In this document: positions 37,217 through 49,200 of the stretch, piece by piece
Layout of the letters: each line of letters starts with the position of its first letter
How positions within the stretch are numbered: position 1 is the first letter of the stretch
From: Schistosoma mansoni
Lineage: Eukaryota; Platyhelminthes; Trematoda; Strigeidida; Schistosomatidae
Length of the DNA stretch: 64,000 bases
Direction of reading: 5' to 3'
NCBI RefSeq assembly: GCF_000237925.1
Contig: NC_031502.1
Coordinates: 44,699,417 to 44,763,416, forward strand
Translations under genes and position numbers: made by a program
The notes under the pieces: model-generated
What the model was told of the DNA's origin: nothing
Database searches by the model: none
The model's input: only the letters and a program-made list of their open reading frames with translations

Positions 37217-40200
37217 GTTACAGAGTCAATCCCTAAACTCATGAAAAAAAGAAATGTTTATGTAATTGGAAATTATTATGGAACAGGTATGCATTTCGAA
37301 TTTATATGACTGTATTATACTCAGGATTTAAGCCCAACTCATAGCTGCACACCGCCCGAACCACCGGTTCGATCTTCCAGCACTATGTAAGTTAATTCCG
37401 ATATATTCGTACTCAATGATTCCAGGCATCGACATCCCTTGAAGGTTGCACCTAAAAAACCACTCCCAGATCTACCGAAAAAAGCTGGAAGAAGTAGAAG
37501 TAATTTCATATCATATCATTTCACTTTTTTTCTACTGTGGTTTCATATGACAAAATCTAGCTTATTTCGTTGGATAATGCTTGTGTACAACTTTTCAAAT
37601 ATTTTTATTTCTAGCATAAATGCAGTAGGCATGAAAACAGGAACATGACTGACCTTGAAAATTCTTTCACCAACAAATAAATGATGTGAGAACATTTCAA
37701 AATGCTACCCAAAGCTACAATAGCCAATTACAAGCTTTGTATGAAAGTATTTTGGTTGTGGAATAGAGAAACCGCGAACGTTTGTTTTGAAATATTAAAA
37801 CGGGCTCCGCGTAAATGTTTACCGGTTAGATTTTCCAATACACCTTACCACATGGTACTTAATGTTATGTGCTTTAAGGCAATCAAAACAATTCTATTAT
37901 TCAAGTTTCATACCACATTTTTCGTTATGTATTACTGTTATTTTGTAAGCCTGCTAGTTTTTTTCACTTCAAACTATGTTATTCAGTTCTTCGGTTTAGT
38001 GTCTCGCCTCTGAAATACTTAGGTAAACTAATTTCTTTCAAAATACCGGTGTTGTCATATTTGACCAGTGAATGAATAACCCCATATTCTGCCGTAATCG
38101 TTGTTTGTTAATGGTGTTGAAGCCCTAAGCTATCTTCGTATTCATTGGAAATTTTCGACGAATTGGTATGCGGAAAGAAAATCCCAAGACGGGCTTCATA
38201 ACCGTCTGAGCTAAATCTACTAAATCTTACTATATATATATATATATGTATATATATGTATACCAAGTATACTTTGTATGATGTGTGTATTCTGACCATC
38301 ACTGCTTTACGCTGTGGCCTATTTGTCTGCTTTTGTTCAATTTATTGATATTAATTATAGTTTCAGTTTTCTGGAGTTTTATCAGCTAAAAGACTCAGGA
38401 AATGTTATCTGGTTTATAGAGATTATTTTTCGACACGAAAATGGCTTACATGCTTCTATGTAATATGATAATCAGAAGTATTTGAATTATAGTATAGACT
38501 AGTAATCACAGGAATAACTCAATTTAATCAAGAAGTATTAGATGAGCCCGAACGAATGTATTGTATTTGGAATTCAAAATTACAACAGTCATCAATACAA
38601 AGAAGTCATTGATTTATTTAAACATCATATCCTCCACAGCTCAAATTGGAGTGTAAGTGTCTGTACTCGATTGTTCGTCTTCTTCTTCATCTTACATCTG
38701 TCCGACAGTGTATTGGATGTAGACTCTGTTTTATCTAGAACGCACTCGTAAGTATTAGAATTAACAACCGAAATTGGAACAGACTCACCTGGGTTCTGGA
38801 ATTGTATACAATCAGCATGTCGGTTGTGTAGTGAAACCATTGATATTTAGAATTTGCATCACAGACTTTCCAACAATATCCTCCCCCACGGAATAATGTT
38901 GGGTCCTTACGTCGCAATGTTTCAGCCAATATAACGTTCCCAATTTGCATTATCTTCTCAAATCTCACGCATCGACTACTGTATGTGAGTATTTGGGGAT
39001 AAACACTGATATATAATTTGAGGTATTCCATCATATGACTTTGACTTGAATAAAAATCATGATACATATTCTTTTTGTTATTCATATTAGAATACACAGA
39101 TGGATATGCATTGATATATGTAATTAACACATGTGATTCAACTAGGCTTGATTCACCTGAGAAACAATCGAATAGAAAACATTCATCTGCCTCATATTCA
39201 TTAGGATAATCTTGGACTTGATTTGGATTCTCTATCTGTGCAAACTTCACTTCTGGGCAAACTGGTTCTCTGATTATTTCGGTAAATTTTGCTATCCCCT
39301 CTGATTCATCATGCCCCTGACTAGGGATTCTATTCAACATACATTGTTCGTGAGAGTATCCAACATCTGACACAATAACATCAGAAATATGACTAGAATT
39401 CGACTCATTCGGAACATAGTTGTCACATTCATTAGGAATATCATTAGAGATAAATTGATTGTGAGGACCGCTGACACTTGATATGATATCAGAATTCGAT
39501 TTCTCTGAAATATTTTCCTCAAATTGATTAAGAGTTTCATTAGAGAATAATGGATCATCAGGGAATTCAACATCTACCAAGACTGAATCTGGTTTTTGAT
39601 CATGATTTGACTCATTCAACATTCTATTCTCAGAGTTGTAAGAAATTCCATCAGAAGTATGTGAATTATTACGACAAACCATATCTGGTTCAATAACATG
39701 AGAAATCCGATAAGTTTGTTGGTTAAAATTTTTTGTCTCACAATGATTCTGGGTTTCATTCAACTCTGGACTGCTATGTGACGTTATACCACTTCTAGAT
39801 AAAGATAACTGATCATTAGAAGCATCCATCTTAGCATTACTTTCAACAAAATGAAGCATGGTATTACAAACTGACTGAATGTGTCCAGTTTCACCACATT
39901 TAAAGTATTTAGAATTACGAAATACACATGAATTACATGGGTGAAACTTGCCACAGAACATGCATTTACTAAACTCGTGCTCATCTTCATGGACTGTTTC
40001 ACAGCTCAATGAAGTATTATCTGAATAACTTTGATTACGCATCGAACTGCGACGACTTAGTAAAGTTCTGATCTTCTGTCGAGTCATTTTATCGAATTTT
40101 TCTCTCTTACCGCATTCAGAATTTATATACTTTACATGATCCAACAGTAGTTGCTTAAGAGTTGCATAGGGGAGTGAAATCGGTTTGTCTGGAAGTGCCA

Positions 40201-43200
40201 AAGTCTTTATAAGGCTGTGTGCTTCTTTTCCGATGAATGTAAGGAAATGGGCCACAATATTAAAATCTTCATCGTCTTCCTTGGTCATAGCCCAGATTTC
40301 GAACCTCTCCATGTACTCCTCAAAAGCATTAAAACCTGAATTTATATCCAACCGTTCCATTACAGGCTCAATCGCGACGCCAATATGATAATCAGAAGTA
40401 TTTGAATTATAGTATAGACTAGTAATCACAGGAATAACTCAATTTAATCAAGAAGTATTAGATGAGCCCGAACGAATGTATTGTATTTGGAATTCAAAAT
40501 TACAACAGTCATCAATACAAAGAAGTCATTGATTTATTTAAACATCATAGGTAACCATTGTGGTCTCACTTCTGCATCCTGAAGGTTGAGATGTAATCCA
40601 GAGATTAATTCTTAGGAGTTTGGATAGCCGGACTACAGATTTAAAACTAATCACTGAATTAAAATTCCAAACTTAATAGTGTCATCCTTTAACAACCATC
40701 CTATGCATACCACTCAGCAATATATTTACTTTGGCTGAAATGATGATTTGGGTTGAATACATTAGTTTACGGGTCACAGATAATTCTCATTGTTGCATAT
40801 ACCATATGAAAACAGAGATAATAAAATATCCTTTATTGCTCGAATTCTATATAACTTCCTTAGACATACATAAACGACTATTTAGATGACAATATATATA
40901 GTTTTCGTTGATTTTTAAGTTCGTTAACTTCCGATCACATATTTAAGTAAAATAATTTCAATTCATTGTAGTCAGATTATTCCGGTTACCTAAACTGACT
41001 AGTGATCCGAAAATTTCTTCTCCGTTATGTGTTAGTCATGAACTACACGTGGTCTACGATGAAAATACCGGAGAATTTAGAGTAAGTTCTGAAAAAATGA
41101 AAGTATTCTCATTTACCAAGTCGAAAATATTGAAATAAATTTGCTAGTTCATTTGTATTTTTATTATTTCATCCGTTGACTCTTAGTGTTTGGTATTTAT
41201 GATCAATAGGCTTAATTGAAATTTTACTGTACGACTGCTATTCACCTGTTCTTTTATAAAAAACTATCCGACAACTTCAACGAAAAGTTAAAACACACAG
41301 AACTACCCTTATAGGTAGCTATCAAGAGCATTAATAGACATTTCCTGAACTAGAAAATTCAACAACTTTGATCGATCATGCTTTGGTGCTTGGAGTTTTA
41401 GTTGCTTACATCAGAAGGAGAAGAAATATTCCTGGACCGACACTGAGTTGGCTTACGCAATTTTTAGATAGTTCATTGAATGAGAAAAGGCTTTATTATG
41501 ACTTTTTAGCTTTAATCGGTTTTCCAGATAATTCTGACTATTGATAAAATACACTTTTTTAATTAGCTGTTGTTTAACTCTCTCTTACTCCGGTGTTAAT
41601 GTACTTTCATCTTGAACTTAATGTATGGCTGTAACTAAAAGTATGAATGAAAACAAGTGCATGTTTTTTATTTCAGTTTATTCCATATGGAATATAAAAT
41701 AAAAATACCGTGTAAGTGTTATATCTTATAATTCACTTTGTTTGACATCTGAATGTAATGGACCGTCTCTGGAAACTTTAATCAATAGTGTCTTAAGGAA
41801 ATTTTGTTCACTTTTCTTGTGATCATTGCAAGCAAATAAATTTGATGAAAGTTTGCCAAGGAGTTTCATAAAAATCAGTTTAACTTATACGTCGTATTCT
41901 TTACGATATGTCGTTAGTTTTGGTACCAGTGAAAACTGCTTTATAGTAGTAAGTGGACAAAATACAGTAGTGCACCCACCAGTGATTGACTTTGACGAGA
42001 ATTAACTTGGTTTAAGTGAGAATTTGTGACCACTGGAGTTCGGCAATGATATTAGATAACTGTTACGTTGTTTCACAAACCTATTGAATTTGGCCAGTTC
42101 GATTATTGGGTTTGAACTCAGTGGTCTGGAAGTTAAGCGCTAGCTACACGACCTAAGTATCGAGAGTTTAACCTTTGCTAGAGCATTGGAAGTTCTGTAC
42201 TTGAGAAGACATCCATTCATTTCTTCGTAGTCTTCAATCGTACCCAAATATATGTGCATCTGTAGTGAAGACCACAAGAAAAGAAAATAAAGTTCTATCT
42301 TTTAACTTCGATAAATATTGCTCTAATGTAAAGGGAACTGACCCTTCCCATTTGGTAATCAGAAAAATAATATCTACAAAACGGAAATACGGTATTTAAT
42401 AATATCGGAAGTGCATTTCTTTTAATTGTTTTACTGTGGCTTCTTGACTGTATGTAATAACTTTTAAATGTCTCGTTATATGTTATACATATTCTTGACA
42501 CCTTTTGCAAAAAATTCAGTTTCTTTACCTCCGTATGTTAACTATACGTTTTCGATGAACTAGTAAAGTGAATTACCCACTTAATAAGTTTTTCCTTCCA
42601 GGGAATGCCTGAAGAGTGGTTGGAATGGTTACATGCTGCTGATATATCATTTCAAGAGCGTGAGCAAAATCCAGAGCTCGTTATCGAAGTTTTGCAGTGT
42701 TATGATACGGCTAAACATCGGGCTAGGAGACAAAAGTTTATTATGACGGAAGAACATTGCTGGGGTAAGAGAACATTTTAGATGCGATTTCTTATCACTG
42801 AAATCTTGTTATCACAGATCAAGTGGACGAAATATTGACTGATGTGACCGAAAGTATAAGTGTTTTTTAGTAATGGTAAAGTTACGTTGTTTGCATCTAA
42901 TTTGGATGTACAGTTGAAGGCTTATGTTCATAATAATATTTCACATTGATAAGAATAATGAAAATAATTGTTTCACATATATGACCAAAAGTCAATGAAA
43001 CTCAGGAATGATACAGAATATCATATGAGATACGTTTTATACTATATACTAGATCTAAGTGATGATTACTATCCTAGTTGGATGCCTTTTGAGCCTATAA
43101 CTTCTTATCACATAAACATGAATGTGAGATTGATGAAAAGATTTGAGGCTCAGGTGAATACTTTTGGTGTTCTTTTGTTCTCTGAAGTAGGTAGCTTAAC

Positions 43201-46200
43201 TGGAAGTCCTTCAGTGTTGTTCTGGAAAACTTCATCGGCACGTAATTCATGTGGAAGTGAGCATTTTGGTTATTCCACACCCTTTAAACTAATTTGTTCG
43301 AATGGTCTTACTTTAGATTGGTTTTCTTCGTAGATTTCGTCATATCCATTTGTTCTGGCATTTCTGTAGACTATCTTGTTCGGCTGACCACTGGATACGA
43401 TGATGTCTGACTTTTTACGTATGAGCTGGTGAAAGGATCAATGTAGACTAGTCTAAATGCTATGCTTCAAAAATATTCTTAGAATCTTTCTACTTAACAT
43501 TTTGACGCCTATTCAGCCAAATCCTTGTCTATAACTGTCAACGTTCATTAATATCAGTGATAACAAATCACGTAGCTTTTCGACCATTCTGTGCTCATGT
43601 ATGCGTACATGAAGGTGGGTGCTTACTTACCAACATTCGGTACTATTTTTATTTTTGTACTTGTCCTCTTTCGCTTTTCTCTCTTTTAGTTAGCATAAAA
43701 TGGAACAAAATGGCTGTATTAGTTTGTTAGCGAAACTGATTTCAAAGAGTTCCAAAATCCTTGAGTGGATTTCCCAGGTGTTCTTCATATATAGAAGTAT
43801 GGTCCTTTCACTCATTTCTGGGGTTGATTTTGCGATGGTTGGTAGATTAATCAGAACATGTTTTAGTAAATTTGCTAGGGTATTCATCTTCGGTTTCCCC
43901 GACTTCTCACGTAATGTGAATGCTTCTGTGAGCTTAAGCACTTTTGCATTGTGTCTGTACACAACTCTTCTTATGTGCTATCTGGTTCTTGTTGTCACAA
44001 ATTAGTGCCTGTTTGGTACGACTTGTATCCTCATATACTTGTAGTTCTGATACACCTGTGTCTGTATGATAAATATAAGTATTCGAATTAACGTGCTAAC
44101 TAAGAATTCCCAAAATAGTGTAATTTGAGTCAGGTAGAACTGGATTTACACAATTGAACGTGGTATATTTACAGTTCATAATAAACACGTAATCAAATAC
44201 AAAGGAATCATCAGTTAGTATAAATACCACAATCTGATCTGTTCACAAAGACATTAAAAAAAGTGGGATTTTTCTTTCTGATTCTTCAACTTTGGTAAAT
44301 CTATTGTAAAATTTACATCGATATTTAACTGATGTTACCCTTTTATGATACTTTCATTTGATTTATTATATTTATTCAATGCTGGGAGCATTTTATTGTA
44401 TTCATAAATCTCCCTTTCAAACTGAGTTTTCGAAATGGGGAGTCGGTTTTTGAATTTTAAGAATTTGTACCAATTACTTACTTACTTACTTACTCCTTTT
44501 ACCCTTCGTAGTTGATCAAAAAATATAAAGAGTATTACATAATTTCAAGGATGATGAATAAGTAAATTAAAAACATGAAAGTGGTAATAACAAATGACTA
44601 AAATTCAAAAAACTTTGAAGCAATTAGTCGTTTTGATAAATTTTGATAGTGTAATAAGAGGACGTAGATTATCAGGACTATGTGACATATTGACATAATA
44701 CATTCCAAACAATCTGATCACACATATACTTGTTAAGAACGTTTATATATAAAAATAAAAGTCAACTACACAAATGGAGAGTATGAGGAGACATGGATAA
44801 TGACGAAAATAGTGTGAAAGCAATTTGAAACTTCATCACTCTGAATAATAAGCTAATATTACCAAGGTAGGTATAAACTGAGAACAAACTGGTTTTGAAT
44901 TCTCAAAGGAGGTTTGGATTTTCGTGTATTTTGTGTATTCAGAAATAGTTCGTTCTCACCTTAAACCTACCTTGGTAATATTAGCTTATTATTCAGAGTG
45001 ATGAAGTTTCAAATTGCTTTCACACTATTTTCGTCATTATCCATGTCTCCTCATACTCTCCATTTGTGTAGTTGACTTTTATTTTTATATTATAAACGTT
45101 CATAACAAGTTTTAAAAAGTTTTTCATATTAAATTCACTTGATATTGTTTGCTTGGATTTTCCCATTGATGTTTAGGACTGCAATTGATCAGTCTCTTAT
45201 AGGCATATGTGCATACTGTGCGTATTGCCTCGATACTGCCTTCATTCACAAGCATTATAAGCAAAAATGGATGGGGGCTAACAGTGGAATCCAGGACGCA
45301 CGTTTCGTCCTATTTGGGATTCGTCGGCTGGATATACCTTCATCCCAGAGTTGATGTTCACTCCGGGACTTAAACCCAAAACCACTCGCTTCAAACACCA
45401 TCGCGTTATCAACTTAGCTACTGAGTCCTAATATCCACTTGCTGGTACTGGGGAATTTTAAGAAGTCATTTAGATGTGTTAACTAATTTTATCTACTCAG
45501 TTTTTTATCAGTTTCTTCGTAAATATGTACTTTCAGCACTCGATAATGTCACGATCTATCTATTTAGCTTTCTAGTATGAATAACTAATCAATTAGTTAT
45601 ATTTTCACAGTTGAAATCATGAGTCAATTAAAGCTAGACCACCATCGAAAACCTGGAAGCNNNNNNNNNNNNNNNNNNNNNNNNNNNNNNNNNNNNNNNN
45701 NNNNNNNNNNNNNNNNNNNNNNNNNNNNNNNNNNNNNNNNNNNNNNNNNNNNNNNNNNNNNNNNNNNNNNNNNNNNNNNNNNNNNNNNNNNNNNNNNNNN
45801 NNNNNNNNNNNNNNNNNNNNNNNNNNNNNNNNNNNNNNNNNNNNNNNNNNNNNNNNNNNNAGTCTCGAGCCGAAGCCCTTAACCGATAGACCACTGAGCC
45901 GGCATCCAACGGTGTTAATGTCTAACTTCAAAATTAATTAAGGGCTTCGTCTTGAGACTGGTAGGTCCTGGGTTCGAATCTCGCGAGTGCGGGATCGTGG
46001 ATGCGCACTGCTGAGGAGTCCCATAATAGGACGAAACGGTCGTCCAGTGCTTCCAGGTTTTCGATGGTGGTCTAGCTTCAATTGACTCATGGTTTCAACT
46101 GTGAAAATACTAAATTCTCCACAAAACCCCCTCTGACCAATTAGTTATATGATCGAAAAACCTTTTACTCCTGTCTATCTCTCCATCATTCTGTCGCCCT

Positions 46201-49200
46201 GTTTGTATCAGTATTATCATGTATTGTTTTGTTTGGCAAAGTACAACCAAATCCTATAGTTTATATCCTGTACGTCGTTTTAAAAAAAGCGGAAACTAAT
46301 TATGTGGTTTGTGACCATTCTTTTCATAATAAAATTGTAGTAAGATAGGATATATTACGCATTCAGTTCTCTTCAGATTTTGTTGACTCTCCATATTCGA
46401 ATATGTGAGAAAAGCTGTCCTCAAATCCAAACCAAGTTAATTATGACTCTAACAATCAGACAAGTCTTATGTAAGCATAACCTAGATAATAAATCAGTCT
46501 TATTTGTCGACTTACACATAAGAATACTGATGTCTGTTTGATAGATGAACCAAGAAATGTTACGAACACACAGGCGATAGTCAGACAACAGTATTAGTAG
46601 ATTAAGAGTCAGTCTACTATTGTTATTTGTAATGAAATGGACAATGTTTACCATCAATTAAAATGTTGTTATACATTACTTACTTTACACTTATGAGATA
46701 ATTAAAATAATCAATCTCAAGTAGAACTTTGAATAATGCTATATTCAAACGTCTTTCAACACGTTTCAAATACACCACGTATTACAAATTAGGTGTATAG
46801 AAAGGTAATGTAATGATATTAAAAAAACTTCTTTCACTAAAATTTAAATGGTTTCAAATAAATATTACAAATATCTGCTGGTCATTTGATTTAACTGTAG
46901 AACCTAAATTACCACTTATAAGAAAGAACTTTAACTGATTACTATTCTTAGAATGCTAGGTACAATATCAATATAATATTTTACTATATGGCTTAAAAAA
47001 AATAATATGAAATTATCTACCAACTACTTCTTTATAATCGTCTTTTAACAATAGAAAGTTATGATTCCTCTCCTCATAGACTGTGGCTAGTAGGAAGTAT
47101 TAATTGACTGAACTTGTGAGCCTGAATTCTCGGCGCTATATGTCTTCTTACAGTATGACAATAAATGGTATTACTTTATTGACGGTCGAATTCTACACTA
47201 GGATTATGAGTGGAAAGACAAATGTCTTCGTCAATGGACAACGTTTAAGTATGTATAAAATGTAAACAATCTCAAAGTGGTAGTCACTAGATGAATACTT
47301 TACTAAATAATACTGTTTTTTGTTGTACATAGTTTTGAAAAGCATTCACTTCGATTAGTTGGTTCCTTCATCATTTGTAAAGACAGGTGTTCATGGATTT
47401 CGTCTGCTATGAATTTAAACTAACTAATAGAAATGATGGAATTTATCTTTATATCTAAAAATCATTGCAAGAAATTGAGGAAGTCTAGGAATAAGAAGTT
47501 AATCGAAAAAAAATGGACGAGATTAACGTATAAAACTAATTCTTAATTATTACCTGATGACTACTTGTAAAACAATTTGAGATAAACCGAAGGCTGAATT
47601 AATCTGCAATTGTTGAAATAGATAAATAGACCATTTATTGACAGAAAAGTAATAAGATAAACATTCTGTGAATTTGCTGGACCTTGATTCTATAACAACA
47701 AAAGGAACATGTATGTCAATAAGTTATTTGTTGTTACACCAGTACTTAGCATACTGGTAACGATATAGCATATTTGACGAAGTGAGTTTCAAAATTATTG
47801 GTAATAAGATTGATCAGTATGTCTGCTGTTAAACTGATGACATTTCACGATCAAATATTACTCGTCAAGATTTTCGTCCCAGTTAGTTTTTCATTAATTT
47901 ACAAGGAAGGATTCCTGTTATATCCATCGTGAAAATTAAAGTATTAATTCAGTGTTATACATAAATATGTTGATAATATGACTGTTAGTTTTATATGATC
48001 TTCATTGAAATGATTAAGTAACATAAAATATGTTTCATGGGCCAGTGTACAAACTGAGAAGAAAAAGTCAAACAATATTTGTTTTGAACTTACTATAATG
48101 AATAATGAAACATATTTGTACTCATATCCTGTTTTCACATTTAGTTAAAACTAAATGGCTTCCAACTAATAGAACAACTGACTTACATTCTTGATCACGT
48201 ATCCCTGTATGACTGATGTGGTATTTCCCTTGTCTAATCTTTAGATAAGTTCTAAGAATAACTGAAATTCCTGTATGATTATGAGGCTAACCGGTATATT
48301 AACTATAATTTTAGGGTTTCGTTGGATAAAGAAAAAGTTAGTTAGTATTAGTTATATCCAATATTTTATGTCATTTATCTGTTTTTGGTAATGATAATTT
48401 CTGAGGAGTGATGTACAGCTTTCACAATTAATAACAGCAATATTTTAACGAAATTATGATATATGTTTAATGTCGTCGTTGAACTACACAAAATGTAAAC
48501 TTTAAATTATTTAAAAATAAATCTAGATTAGTGCTTTGAAGTGTGTTTATTTATGAAAGCAATGTCACCAACAAATTAACGATAATATGTAGTACAACAA
48601 AGTTTCTTCACTGATATGCATTTTTTCCGAGTAAATCTGAGAAAAAATGTGAATGTTCATCTTATTTGAGTATTCACTTATTTACTATATTCAGTACACA
48701 GTTTAATACGCAGCTTAGCTTAAATCAATAACAATCTTTTATTGAAAACGAAGCTGTTGACAACTTCTCACTTGAAATAACCAATGTTATGCTGAATTCT
48801 CTAAACACAAAAATGATTGTTTCCTATTTTTTTTATAATACCAACCAATGTGGTTGTACTCTGTTAAATATGATTCTTTATTTATCTCTACAGCTTATGA
48901 ATTTTAAAGATCGTTGAAATGTTTTTGTTAAACGCTACTTTGAGTTGTTTTCTGAATTGATGTTAACTTACAAATCCATTTTCCTCAGATTCACATATAT
49001 CCAAGTCTTTGTACATCTGTATATTAACGGAAACAAAAATGGTTTATTTTGACTTTCATAGTTATTATTATTGTGAAAGTTGGAGTTACTGTTTCCAGCC
49101 TTATATTAGTTTGTAACTATCCATTACTAAGTAGTTTTCGGACTAAAACTAATCAAATGTCCTGTATTCCCTGGTCTTCAATAGTTCGTTCAAAATCTTA

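Larger units (their letters stand above)
38462..40549 (-). mobile_element. Short non-autonomous LTR-type element encoding only a gag-like protein
   Basis: Direct repeats at 38462-38629 and 40382-40549 are identical by eye over 168 bp and flank a 1.75-kb interior. The interior carries one long minus-strand frame, gag-like with a zinc-knuckle region. No protease, reverse transcriptase or integrase is present. The repeats end in short inverted TATGAT/ATCATA. A purine-rich stretch (GTGGAGGATA, minus) precedes the downstream repeat, and a TGGCG-type primer-site-like stretch follows the upstream one. It looks whole as a short element, with no obvious break, and is young because the repeats are identical. 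It lies antisense in a PAK intron. Family: LTR retroelement, Ty3-like by general look only. Confidence 0.8.
45603..46137. mobile_element. Family B hammerhead SINE as inverted dimer with TSD
   Basis: The left arm (45603-45660) is the reverse complement of the SINE 3' end. After the N gap come a second tRNA-like head in minus and then a full plus-strand unit: B box GGTTCGAATCTC, hammerhead at 46005-46050, and a tail ending ACAAAACCCCCTCTGA. The 13-bp CAATTAGTTATAT duplication at 45590-45602 and 46138-46150 bounds it. Confidence 0.82.

Noticed and set aside
44486-44505. (TTAC)n as the 3' tail of an RTE insertion
   Set aside because: Only the short tandem tail is present; no RTE body can be recognised next to it.
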